In this document: piece after piece, positions 18,612 to 26,661 of the stretch
Position numbering within the stretch: the stretch's first letter is position 1
Layout: the number at the start of each line of letters is the position of its first letter
Assembly: GCA_016872115.1 (NCBI GenBank)
Contig: VHBC01000009.1
Coordinates: 20,189-84,188 of the forward strand
Source: Sphingomonadales bacterium
GTDB taxonomy: Bacteria > Bacteroidota > Bacteroidia > Flavobacteriales_D > Crocinitomicaceae
Length of the DNA: 64,000 nucleotides
Direction of reading: 5' to 3'
Position numbers and translations under genes: made by a program
Notes under the pieces: model-generated
Databases searched by the model: none
What the model was told of the DNA's origin: nothing
Seen by the model: only the letters and a program-made list of their open reading frames with translations

Positions 18612-19150
18612 AGTTGTGTACGTTTACCGGTGTGTTGTCTTTTTGTGATGTCGATGCGTTCATCTAAGGTTTCGACAAGTTTGTCTTTACCGTAAATAAA
18701 GTTATCGCGCTCGAAATAAGTCGGGACAAGTCTGTCTGTTAAGAAAATCGCTTCTTTAGGACACGCTTCTTCGCAGAGACCGCAGAAAATACAGCGCAAC
18801 ATATTGATTTCATAGGTGGCTGCATATTTTTCTTCGCGGTACAGATGCTCTTCTCCACGCTTGCGTTCTTCGGAAGTCATGGTGATGGCTTCAGCAGGGC
18901 AGGCCACCGCACAAAGTCCGCAAGCGGTGCAGTTTTCGCGACCTTGCTCGTCGCGCTTAAGCACGTGTTGCCCGCGGTAAACAGGAGCAAATTCGCGAAT
19001 TTCTTCAGGGTATTTGATGGTTTTACGCTTGCGTAGCATGTGGCGCAACGTAGTGATCATCCCGCTGATAATAGCGGGTAAGTAGGCTTTTTCCCAAAGG
19101 GTCATGGGTTTATCAGAAACTACTTTTTTGCGATTGGTAAGACTTTCCAT
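18608..19150 (-). CDS. nuoI: NADH-quinone oxidoreductase subunit I (8Fe ferredoxin-like)
   Basis: A 180-residue peripheral subunit with two 4Fe-4S motifs: CTACGLCAVACPAEA and CIFCGLCEEACPKEAI. These hold clusters N6a and N6b, which carry electrons from the peripheral arm towards N2 in NuoB. The basic N-terminus (LRHMLRKRKTIKYPEE) lies along the membrane. It follows nuoH by 13 bases and overlaps nuoJ. Confidence 0.97.
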   Translation of the reverse strand: MESLTNRKKVVSDKPMTLWEKAYLPAIISGMITTLRHMLRKRKTIKYPEEIREFAPVYRGQHVLKRDEQGRENCTACGLCAVACPAEAITMTSEERKRGEEHLYREEKYAATYEINMLRCIFCGLCEEACPKEAIFLTDRLVPTYFERDNFIYGKDKLVETLDERIDITKRQHTGKRTQL

Positions 19151-19163
19151 AAGGTGATATCAA

Positions 19164-20189
19164 TTAAAACCAGCCGTTTTTAAAGGCGATGACCAAACCA
19201 GTGATCAATAAATTAATTAGCGCAAGTGGCAAGAGGGTTTTCCAGCCAAGGTGCATCAGTTGGTCGAAGCGAAAACGCGGGATAGTCCAGCGAATCCACA
19301 TAATGACGAAAATAAATAAGAAAATTTTGATGGCAAAAGCACCAATACCTAATATCGCCAAGGTGTTGCCGCTAAAATAGCTCATGCCCGGGAAATTATA
19401 ACCGCCGAAGAATAAAATAGCCATGATGGCAGACGAAACAAACATGGAGGTATACTCTGAAAACAGGTACAAACCAAGTTTCATGGAGCTGTATTCGGTG
19501 TGGTAACCACCAACCAACTCAGATTCACATTCTGGAAGGTCGAAAGGTGCGCGGTTGAGTTCAGCTAAGGCACAAATAAAGAAAATTAAGAAGGCGACGG
19601 GTTGGTAGAGCACATTCCAAACACCACTTTGCTGTGCAACGATATCGTTGAGACTCAAGGAGCCAGAAATTAAAACAATGGTGATGGCTGAGACACCCAT
19701 GGCCAATTCGTAAGAAATCATTTGAGAACTTGCACGAATGGCTCCGTAGAGTGAATATTTATTATTGGAAGCCCAGCCACCGATCATGATGCCGTAGACG
19801 CCAACGGATAGTACGCCAAAAACGTAAAGAATGCCGATGTTGATATCGGCCACCTGAAGACTGATGTCGCGGCCAAAAAGGTGAAGTTTGGGGCCCCATG
19901 GAACAACTGCACTTGTGATGAGCGCCGTAAACATGGCGAGTCCTGGACCGATAATGAAGAGCCATTTGTCGGCTTTTGCCGGAATAAAATCTTCTTTTAA
20001 GAACATTTTGACGCCGTCTGCAATTGGTTGAAGAATACCGAATGGTCCTGCACGGTCCGGGCCAACGCGGTCTTGGATCCAGGCGGCAAGTTTGCGCTCA
20101 AAATAGGTCATGTAGGCCGCTGCTCCGAGAGAAATCAGGAATAACAGAACAACAAGAATAGATTTTTCAATAAGCAATGCAGTATCCAT
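19164..20189 (-). CDS. nuoH: NADH-quinone oxidoreductase subunit H
   Basis: A 341-residue membrane subunit with eight or nine helices that forms much of the quinone cavity. Recognised signatures are YFERKLAAWIQDRVGPDRAG near the N-terminus and ALAELNRAPFDLPECESELVGGYHTEYSS in the middle loop. It overlaps the nuoG stop by one base. It joins the peripheral arm to the membrane arm. Confidence 0.97.
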   Translation of the reverse strand: MDTALLIEKSILVVLLFLISLGAAAYMTYFERKLAAWIQDRVGPDRAGPFGILQPIADGVKMFLKEDFIPAKADKWLFIIGPGLAMFTALITSAVVPWGPKLHLFGRDISLQVADINIGILYVFGVLSVGVYGIMIGGWASNNKYSLYGAIRASSQMISYELAMGVSAITIVLISGSLSLNDIVAQQSGVWNVLYQPVAFLIFFICALAELNRAPFDLPECESELVGGYHTEYSSMKLGLYLFSEYTSMFVSSAIMAILFFGGYNFPGMSYFSGNTLAILGIGAFAIKIFLFIFVIMWIRWTIPRFRFDQLMHLGWKTLLPLALINLLITGLVIAFKNGWF

Positions 20190-21151
20190 TAGCCTAATAA
20201 TTTGGGATTGTTATCGTTTTTGGTAGCGTATTTACCCTGAGAAATCACTGAATGGCGGTCAATTTTACGTGGGCCAATGAGGTTCCATTTGCTCGGATCT
20301 TTTTTGTCGAAGCGGCAATTATTGCAAATCCAGGCGGTTTTGTCTTCGATGGTTTCGACTTCGCCATATTTGTCTTTTCGGGCAGTCACGCGGAAAATTT
20401 CATTGCCAAACATCCAAACTACTGCTTTTCCGGAACATTTGTCGCAGGCACATTCTGCTTCGTAGGGTTTTAAAAACCAAACACGCGACTTGAAACGGAA
20501 GGTTTTGTCGGTAAGGGCACCTACCGGGCAAACATCGATCATGTTACCAGAAAAATCGTTTTCGATGGCGTTTTCGATGTAAGTTGAGATTTCAGCGTGT
20601 TCACCACGGTTTAATACGCCATGAACGCGTTTGTCGGTGAGTTGATTGGCAACCGCAACACAGCGATAACATAATATGCATCGGTTCATGTGTAATTTGA
20701 TCTTATTGCCTATATCGATAGGGTTAAAGGTTCTTCTTTCTTCGCGGTAACGTGTTTTGGCAGAGCCATGCTCATATCCTAAATCTTGTAAATGGCATTC
20801 ACCTGCTTGGTCGCAAATTGGGCAATCTAAAGGGTGATTCACCAATAAAAACTCAACCACGCCGCCACGGTTGTTTTGAACGCGCTCAGAGGTTTTGTTC
20901 TTTACGATCATGCCCTCCATAACGGCAGTCGAGCAAGAGGCGACCAATTTGGGCATCGGGCGTGGATCTGCTGTAGAACCAGCAGCAACCTCAACAAGAC
21001 AGGTACGGCATTTTCCACCTGTACCAGGAAGTTTGCTGTAATAGCACATGGCTGGTGGAACAAGGTCCCCACCGGCTTGGCGGGCAGCATTCAGGATGGT
21101 GGTGCCTGGTGCTACTTCAATTTCGACATCGTCTATTGTTACTTTTATCAT
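20189..21151 (-). CDS. nuoG: Short NuoG-type subunit (2Fe-2S/4Fe-4S, no molybdopterin domain)
   Basis: A 320-residue iron-sulfur subunit. I use the ATG at 21149-21151 (MIKVTIDD), 4 bases after the nuoF stop; a start at 21166 is possible and adds five residues. Cluster N1b ligands are C36, C48, C51 and C73; N5 uses H106 with C110, C113 and C119; N4 has C158, C161, C164 and a later Cys in DVCPVGALTD. A further Cys set (CACDKC and ICNNC) near the C-terminus could hold an N7-like cluster. The ~500-residue molybdopterin-oxidoreductase-like domain of E. coli NuoG (908 residues) is absent, as commonly annotated in Flavobacteriia. It passes electrons from NuoF to NuoI. Confidence 0.92.
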   Translation of the reverse strand: MIKVTIDDVEIEVAPGTTILNAARQAGGDLVPPAMCYYSKLPGTGGKCRTCLVEVAAGSTADPRPMPKLVASCSTAVMEGMIVKNKTSERVQNNRGGVVEFLLVNHPLDCPICDQAGECHLQDLGYEHGSAKTRYREERRTFNPIDIGNKIKLHMNRCILCYRCVAVANQLTDKRVHGVLNRGEHAEISTYIENAIENDFSGNMIDVCPVGALTDKTFRFKSRVWFLKPYEAECACDKCSGKAVVWMFGNEIFRVTARKDKYGEVETIEDKTAWICNNCRFDKKDPSKWNLIGPRKIDRHSVISQGKYATKNDNNPKLLG

Positions 21152-21155
21152 AGGA

Positions 21156-22496
21156 CTAAGCTTCAAGCGGTGCTTGGATTAAACCATAATTTCTTGTTTG
21201 TGCTTCTTGTGGCGCTTTGACGTGCCATTCGAATTCGTCGCGGAAATGGCGAATTGCGGCTGCAACAGGCCAAGCTGCGGCATCGCCAAGAGGGCAAATG
21301 GTATTGCCTTCAATTTTTTTGTTGATTTCTTCTAAAAGCGAAATATCTTCGAGTGTCCCTTGACCGTGTTCTAAGCGGTAAAGCACTTTTTCCATCCAGC
21401 CCGTTCCCTCACGACAAGGTGAACACTGACCGCAAGATTCATGTGCATAAAAACGAGCAAAGTTCCAGGTATTGCGCACAATACATTGGTCTTCGTCAAA
21501 GACAATAAAACCACCTGAACCGAGCATAGAACCCGTCGCAAAACCACCGTCGGCTAAACTTTCATAAGTCATGAGGCGGTCGGTGCCGGCCGCCGTTTTG
21601 GTCACTAAATAGTGCGGTAAAATAGGTACAGAAGATCCGCCAGGAACACATGCTTTGAGTTTTTTACCGTTTGGAATACCGCGGCAGTAATCGTCACCGT
21701 AAATGAATTCTTCTACTGAAAGCCCGAGATCGATTTCGTAAACGCCCGGACGCACGAGGTTTCCACTTGCCGAAATGAGTTTGGTTCCAGTAGAACGCTC
21801 AATGCCGATTGCGGCATATGCTTCACCACCTTCATTGACAATAGGCACAACGGCTGCAATAGATTCGACGTTATTGACCACCGTAGGATTACCCCACAAT
21901 CCTTTAACAGCTGGGAAAGGTGGTTTCATGCGCGGGTTACCGCGCTTGCCTTCCAATGATTCGAGCAAAGCAGTTTCTTCACCACAGATGTAAGCGCCTC
22001 CACCGGGCGTAACAACGAGGTCGAGGTCATAGCCCGAACCTAAAATATTTTTTCCTAGCATGCCATTTGCGTATGCTTCAGCAATTGCTTTTTCAAGAAT
22101 GCGCAATATATACATGAATTCTCCGCGAATGTAAATATAGGAACGGCGTGCACCGAGCGCATAGCTCGAGGTGATCATGCCTTCGATGAGCAAATGCGGA
22201 AGTTTTTCCATGAGGTAGCGGTCCTTGAAGGTGCCAGGCTCTGATTCATCCGCGTTGCACACAAGATGGCGCTCAATGCCTTCAGGTTTTGCCAAAAATG
22301 ACCATTTCATGCCCGTCGGAAAACCCGCACCACCGCGGCCACGCAAACCTGATTTTTTGACTTCTTCCACGATTTCGTCGGGGCTCATGGTTTTTAGGGC
22401 TTTTTCAACGGAGGCATAGCCACCGTGTTTGCGATAGACGTCGTAAGCTGCAATGCCAGGTACTTCGGCGTGTTCGATCAATAGTTTTCTTGCCAT
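21156..22496 (-). CDS. nuoF: NADH-quinone oxidoreductase subunit F (NADH- and FMN-binding)
   Basis: A 446-residue subunit that oxidises NADH. The FMN/NADH loops are GLRGRGGAGFPTGMKW, an acidic CNADESEPGTFKDR stretch, and GAYICGEETALLESLEGKRG. The N3 4Fe-4S cluster ligands are in ESCGQCSPCREG plus the Cys of NTICPLGD. It lies three bases after nuoE and directly before nuoG, the three forming the dehydrogenase module. Confidence 0.97.
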   Translation of the reverse strand: MARKLLIEHAEVPGIAAYDVYRKHGGYASVEKALKTMSPDEIVEEVKKSGLRGRGGAGFPTGMKWSFLAKPEGIERHLVCNADESEPGTFKDRYLMEKLPHLLIEGMITSSYALGARRSYIYIRGEFMYILRILEKAIAEAYANGMLGKNILGSGYDLDLVVTPGGGAYICGEETALLESLEGKRGNPRMKPPFPAVKGLWGNPTVVNNVESIAAVVPIVNEGGEAYAAIGIERSTGTKLISASGNLVRPGVYEIDLGLSVEEFIYGDDYCRGIPNGKKLKACVPGGSSVPILPHYLVTKTAAGTDRLMTYESLADGGFATGSMLGSGGFIVFDEDQCIVRNTWNFARFYAHESCGQCSPCREGTGWMEKVLYRLEHGQGTLEDISLLEEINKKIEGNTICPLGDAAAWPVAAAIRHFRDEFEWHVKAPQEAQTRNYGLIQAPLEA

Positions 22497-22499
22497 TGG

Positions 22500-23027
22500 T
22501 TATGATTTTGAAGCGGCGCGCATGGCGTCGAGCATTTCGTTCACTTTTTCTTTGGTAAGGCGCTCGTAAAACTGGTATTTACACATGAGCATAGGTCCGT
22601 AGCCACAGGCACCCAAACATTCAACTGTTTTAAGCGTAAAAAGCCCATCTTTGGTTGTTTCACCCACTTTGATATTGAGTTTTTCTTCGATGTAGGCGAT
22701 AAGGTCATCGGAGCCAACTAGTTGACAAGGCCCTGTGCGGCAAACCTCTAAAACGTTTTTACCCACAGGGTCGAGATGGAACATGGTATAAAACGTGGCG
22801 ACTTCGTATACCTCGATTGGTTCGATTCCTAAAATCTGAGCAACGCGGTTCATGGCGCCTACACTTACCCATCCGAATTCATCTTGAACAAGATGCAAGA
22901 TGCTGAGGATGGCACTTTTTTGTTTTCCTTCCGGGAAGAGGCCGATGACACGATTGATTTCGGTCATGGTGTGTGCACTGAAATCTATCGGTGCTTCGTA
23001 AACGGCTTGTGGGTGATCTACTTTCAT
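22500..23027 (-). CDS. nuoE: NADH-quinone oxidoreductase subunit E (2Fe-2S)
   Basis: A 175-residue thioredoxin-fold ferredoxin. The N1a cluster ligands are C-x4-C in VCRTGPCQLVG and C-x3-C in ECLGACGYGP. The helical N-terminus (SILHLVQDEFGWV) is typical. It follows nuoD by one base. It docks on NuoF and may act as a side store for electrons. Confidence 0.97.
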   Translation of the reverse strand: MKVDHPQAVYEAPIDFSAHTMTEINRVIGLFPEGKQKSAILSILHLVQDEFGWVSVGAMNRVAQILGIEPIEVYEVATFYTMFHLDPVGKNVLEVCRTGPCQLVGSDDLIAYIEEKLNIKVGETTKDGLFTLKTVECLGACGYGPMLMCKYQFYERLTKEKVNEMLDAMRAASKS

Positions 23028-23028
23028 A

Positions 23029-24234
23029 TTAGGCGTCTAGTTCTCCGGCAATAACGTTGATGCTGCTGAGGGTCAGAACGGCGTCTGAAATCGGCATGCC
23101 TTTGATCATTTCTGGATATGCTTGGTAATAAATAAAACAAGGTCTTCTAAATTGGAGACGATACGGCGTGCGGCCACCGTCGGAAATTAGATAGTATCCG
23201 AGTTCACCGTTCCCTCCTTCAACAGCATGGTAGACTTCGCCAACTGGTAATTCTGTTTCTCCCATCACAATTTTAAAATGGTAGATAAGGGCTTCCATGT
23301 TGTTGTAGACATCTGCTTTTGGAGGCAAGTAGAAGTCCGGTAGGTCTGCTTTGTAATCGCCTTCAGGTAAATTGTTATAGGCTTGCTCAATGATGCGTAA
23401 ACTCTGACGAATTTCTTCTTGACGTACCATAAAACGATCGTAGGTATCTCCGTTTACGCCTACAGGAACGATAAAGTCGAAGTCCTCATAAGATGAATAA
23501 GGACTCATGACGCGAACATCGTAGTCTACACCAGCAGCGCGGAGGTTTGGTCCAGAAAAAGAATAGGAGAGGGCACGCTCTGCGGAGATTGGTCCAGCGC
23601 CTTTGGTGCGGTCCATGAAGATGCGGTTGCGGGCAAGCATGCTGTCGAATTCTTCAAAAGCCTTTGGAAAGGTTTTAAGGAACGATTTTAATTTTTGATG
23701 AAATAACGGGTTAAAGTCGCGTTCAAAGCCACCGATTCGACCCACATTGGTTGTTAGGCGAGCACCACTTAGTTCTTCGTAGAGTTCATAAATCTTTTCC
23801 CGTTCGGAGAAAGGGTAAAAGAAAGAGGTGAGCGCACCGGCATCGACACCAATAACGGAATTGCAAATAAGGTGATCGGCAATGCGGGCTAATTCCATGA
23901 TGATGACGCGCATGTACTGCACGCGCTTCGGAATATCTACACCAATGAGTTTTTCGACAGTCATTTCCCAACCTATGTTGTTGATTGGAGACGAACAATA
24001 GTTCAGGCGATCGGTAATTGGTGTGATTTGGTTGTAAGGACGCCGCTCGGCTAATTTTTCAAAAGCACGGTGGATGTAACCAACGGTTTGCTCTGAAGAG
24101 ATGATTTTTTCACCGTCAACTTTGAGGATATTTTGAAAAATCCCATGCGTAGAGGGGTGGGTAGGCCCAAAGTTGATAGTGGCAATATTGGCCGGATCTG
24201 CATTTTGCAATGCGTCTTTTAGGTCTTGGCTCAT
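23029..24234 (-). CDS. nuoD: NADH-quinone oxidoreductase subunit D
   Basis: A 401-residue subunit related to the large subunit of NiFe hydrogenases, without metal ligands. The quinone-site signature INFGPTHPSTHGI is near the N-terminus (His and Asp/Tyr pocket), and GVDAGALTSFFYPFSEREKIYELYE and RAAGVDYDVR are conserved. Unlike E. coli, nuoC and nuoD are separate genes here. It overlaps nuoC by four bases. Confidence 0.97.
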   Translation of the reverse strand: MSQDLKDALQNADPANIATINFGPTHPSTHGIFQNILKVDGEKIISSEQTVGYIHRAFEKLAERRPYNQITPITDRLNYCSSPINNIGWEMTVEKLIGVDIPKRVQYMRVIIMELARIADHLICNSVIGVDAGALTSFFYPFSEREKIYELYEELSGARLTTNVGRIGGFERDFNPLFHQKLKSFLKTFPKAFEEFDSMLARNRIFMDRTKGAGPISAERALSYSFSGPNLRAAGVDYDVRVMSPYSSYEDFDFIVPVGVNGDTYDRFMVRQEEIRQSLRIIEQAYNNLPEGDYKADLPDFYLPPKADVYNNMEALIYHFKIVMGETELPVGEVYHAVEGGNGELGYYLISDGGRTPYRLQFRRPCFIYYQAYPEMIKGMPISDAVLTLSSINVIAGELDA

Positions 24235-24752
24235 AGTTCGTTGTTGTTACGTCCAAAAAATCTGTCGTCTTTGTCTTCACGGGTAGCGTCTTCGAGCACG
24301 TATTCTTTGCGCATTGGGAAGTAATCCATGTCATCCATATTGAGGATGCGACGTAGGTCCGGGTGACCGTCGAAAATGATACCGAAAAAGTCATAGGTTT
24401 CGCGTTCCATCCAGTTGGCGCCAGCAAAAAGGTTGGTGATGGTTGCAATGTGAAGGTCCTCTTTTGGAAGATAGCCTTTGATACGCAAGCGCACGTTGTT
24501 TTTCCAGGAATGCAATTGGTACACAACAGCAAATTCTCGGCCCGCAGCCTCTGGGTAATGAATACCGGCTATGTTGGTCAGGTAATTGACGCTTAAAGAA
24601 GGTTCTTGCTGAAGCCATGCAATGACGTCATGAATTTTTGCTGTTGAAATTTCGACATTGAGTATGCCAAAAGTTTCTTCGTGGGCAAGTACATCTGCAC
24701 TAAAAGCCGCCTGAATGGCCGCTAAATAATCTTGGTTATTTTTCTTGTCCAT
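24231..24752 (-). CDS. nuoC: NADH-quinone oxidoreductase subunit C
   Basis: A 173-residue 30-kDa-type subunit. I start at the ATG at 24752 (MDKKNNQ); a start four codons earlier, at 24764, lies deeper inside nuoB. The family signature runs ERETYDFFGIIFDGHPDLRRILNMDD with the C-terminal FPMRKEYVLE. The gene overlaps nuoB and nuoD, so translation is likely coupled. It helps hold the quinone module together. Confidence 0.95.
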   Translation of the reverse strand: MDKKNNQDYLAAIQAAFSADVLAHEETFGILNVEISTAKIHDVIAWLQQEPSLSVNYLTNIAGIHYPEAAGREFAVVYQLHSWKNNVRLRIKGYLPKEDLHIATITNLFAGANWMERETYDFFGIIFDGHPDLRRILNMDDMDYFPMRKEYVLEDATREDKDDRFFGRNNNEL

Positions 24753-25290
24753 TGTCGATATCAATTTGGTAAGAACCGAGAAGGTGTTTGTATTCGTCAG
24801 AATAACGGCGTCTGTTGGATTCTTTTTTGACTAATTCATGAATATTCATGACGCCTTCAATGATTTGCTCCGGGCGTGGTGGGCAACCAGGAACATAGAC
24901 ATCGACTGGAATAATGCGATCGATACCTTGCAAGACTGAATAGGTATCAAAAATACCCCCCGAACAAGCGCAAGCGCCCACAGATAAAACCCATTTGGGT
25001 TCGGCCATTTGCTCGTAAACTGTTTTAAGTACCGGCCCTAGTTTTTTAGAAATGGTGCCAGCAACGATGAGCAGGTCGGCCTGACGTGGCGTGAAAGACA
25101 TGCGCTCCATGCCAAATCGGGATAAATCGTAAGCACTGCCCATGGTGGCCATGAATTCAATACCACAACAAGAGGTGGCAAACGGCAAAGGCCAAACAGA
25201 GTTGGCGCGGGCTAAAGCAATAGCTTTGTCAAGGGTAGTGAGCTGGTAGCCCTCTCCGTTGATGGTTTCGAGGTCTTCTATTTTTCCCAT
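24736..25290 (-). CDS. nuoB: NADH-quinone oxidoreductase subunit B (cluster N2)
   Basis: A 184-residue subunit carrying the terminal 4Fe-4S cluster N2 that reduces quinone. The tandem Cys pair is in FATSCCGIEF, the other ligands in GACACSGGIFD and YVPGCPPRPEQI. The basic RQADLLIVAGT region follows. It overlaps nuoA by 13 bases and nuoC at its end. Confidence 0.97.
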   Translation of the reverse strand: MGKIEDLETINGEGYQLTTLDKAIALARANSVWPLPFATSCCGIEFMATMGSAYDLSRFGMERMSFTPRQADLLIVAGTISKKLGPVLKTVYEQMAEPKWVLSVGACACSGGIFDTYSVLQGIDRIIPVDVYVPGCPPRPEQIIEGVMNIHELVKKESNRRRYSDEYKHLLGSYQIDIDNGQEK

Positions 25291-25649
25291 TCTAATGCTC
25301 CTTTTTTATAGATATAGTAAAAACCGGTCAAGAAAAAACCGACAAACATAATGACAGCTAATAAACCTTCTAATTTGAGGTCGTAAAAATTAACGGCGTA
25401 AGGATAGAAGAATATCACTTCCACATCAAATAAAACAAAGAGAATCGCCGTCATGAAATAACGGATAGAAACAGGGAAACGCGCGTTTCCTTGCGCATCG
25501 ATACCGCACTCAAAGTTATCGTCTTTTTTAGCCGAGCTGATTCTTGGAGTAAGTTTGTGTGTGACAAACAAAGTGAAAATTACAAAACCTGCTGCAACTG
25601 CAATTTGCATGAGGAGGGGCAGGTAGTTGGCACTAGAGGCTGTTTCCAT
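25278..25649 (-). CDS. nuoA: NADH-quinone oxidoreductase subunit A
   Basis: A 123-residue membrane subunit with three helices. The conserved loop Glu/Cys/Gly (NFECGIDAQGNARFPVSIRYFMTAILFVLFDVEVIFFYPYAV) is complete. It is the first gene of the operon; its promoter box is at 25702. It borders the quinone channel with NuoH and NuoJ. Confidence 0.97.
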   Translation of the reverse strand: METASSANYLPLLMQIAVAAGFVIFTLFVTHKLTPRISSAKKDDNFECGIDAQGNARFPVSIRYFMTAILFVLFDVEVIFFYPYAVNFYDLKLEGLLAVIMFVGFFLTGFYYIYKKGALEWEK

Positions 25650-25701
25650 TTGACTTTTTATTGAGTAACAATAGTTTCAAAACTTAGATTGTTTTGCGCC
25701 A

Positions 25702-25734
25702 CAAATTTACCTTTTAGTTTGGTACTGACACAAA
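25702..25734 (-). promoter_or_regulatory. Promoter of the nuo operon
   Basis: On the minus strand TTTG (25731-25734) is followed after 21 bases by TAAATTTG (25702-25709), a full Bacteroidota -33/-7 pair. The start point would be near 25698, leaving a leader of about 50 bases before nuoA. The -33 part lies within the T run of the upstream terminator. Confidence 0.6.
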
Positions 25735-25760
25735 AAAAGCCGAGAAAATATTCCCGGCTT
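25732..25760 (-). terminator. Terminator after the outer-membrane protein gene
   Basis: A 10-bp stem with one mismatch (AAGCCGGGAA / TTCTCGGCTT) and loop TATT on the minus strand, followed by about seven T. It ends the transcript of the gene at 25782 just before the nuo promoter. Confidence 0.85.
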
Positions 25761-25781
25761 CTAATTTAGAATGCTTATAGA

Positions 25782-26627
25782 TTACTTAAATTGAAAGCGC
25801 AATCCGAGATTTGAAAAATTCCCTGCGCTAAAGCTGGTGCCAAGACCGGCAATCTGATTGATATTGACGCCAGGTCTGAGTTCTGCGTAAAGGTGAATAG
25901 GCTTCCAGAATTCGCGTTTTTTGCCTACTTGAAAATCGATCCCTAGCGGAGTGTAGATACTCATGCCAAAGCCGCCTTTGTTTTCGAAGGATTCAGTTTC
26001 GAGGGTCCCTCCGTCGTAAAAGAGATCATTAAACATTCCGTATTCTAACCCGTTTCCGTACGGAGAAACCCTTTGGTGAACTGTTGTTGTGGAGTTGTAG
26101 CTCAAGCCAAAATTTACACCTATTCCGCCGTAAAAACTCCAGCGCTTTTCTGCTTTGTATCGAAAAATCAAAGAAGCGTCTAGGCGCAATTGTTCTTGAG
26201 CAAATTGCGCGTTATAGCTATGCGTACTAAACGAGTCAATAAAGAACTGTTCACCAGTCTGAGAACTTGTTAGCGTATCCACTCGAAATGATTCGGTGTA
26301 AGAACCCCCAGTGGCGAGCGCATTATTTTGTTTGGTATGCATAATCCCAAAGCGTAAGGTAGCTTTTGGCAACTGTTTAAGTTCTAAACCAACACTTAAA
26401 GATTGAGATTGGCCGGGGATGTTTAATAAAAACTGAGGGTAACTCTGGTAGGCACTCAAATCTTGTGACAAAATACTGGAATTAGGCGCTAGGGTTTGAA
26501 GGTCCGCCAAAGAACTATTTGTTTGCCCAAAAAAGGCGCCAGACTGAAGATAGACTTCTTTGATTTGAACTTGTGCAAAAGCGCTTAAGCATATGAAACA
26601 AGAAAGTGTGAAGATGATTTTTTTCAT
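25782..26627 (-). CDS. Outer-membrane beta-barrel protein, unknown function
   Basis: A 281-residue exported protein with a clear signal peptide (MKKIIFTLSCFICLSAFAQ). The chain has alternating strands and aromatic ends (SLSVGLELKQLPKATLRFGIMHTKQ, RLDASLIFRYKAEKRWSFYGGIGVNFGLSYNS, HLYAELRPGVNI) and finishes LGLRFQFK, a typical barrel C-terminal strand. The stop is followed by a strong terminator. A perfect TTCGTC/GACGAA inverted repeat lies between it and the upstream peptidase gene (26641-26657). No specific ligand can be named. Confidence 0.8.
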   Translation of the reverse strand: MKKIIFTLSCFICLSAFAQVQIKEVYLQSGAFFGQTNSSLADLQTLAPNSSILSQDLSAYQSYPQFLLNIPGQSQSLSVGLELKQLPKATLRFGIMHTKQNNALATGGSYTESFRVDTLTSSQTGEQFFIDSFSTHSYNAQFAQEQLRLDASLIFRYKAEKRWSFYGGIGVNFGLSYNSTTTVHQRVSPYGNGLEYGMFNDLFYDGGTLETESFENKGGFGMSIYTPLGIDFQVGKKREFWKPIHLYAELRPGVNINQIAGLGTSFSAGNFSNLGLRFQFK

Positions 26628-26661
26628 GGTGTTTATTTTGTTCGTCTAAATGACGAAGTTG

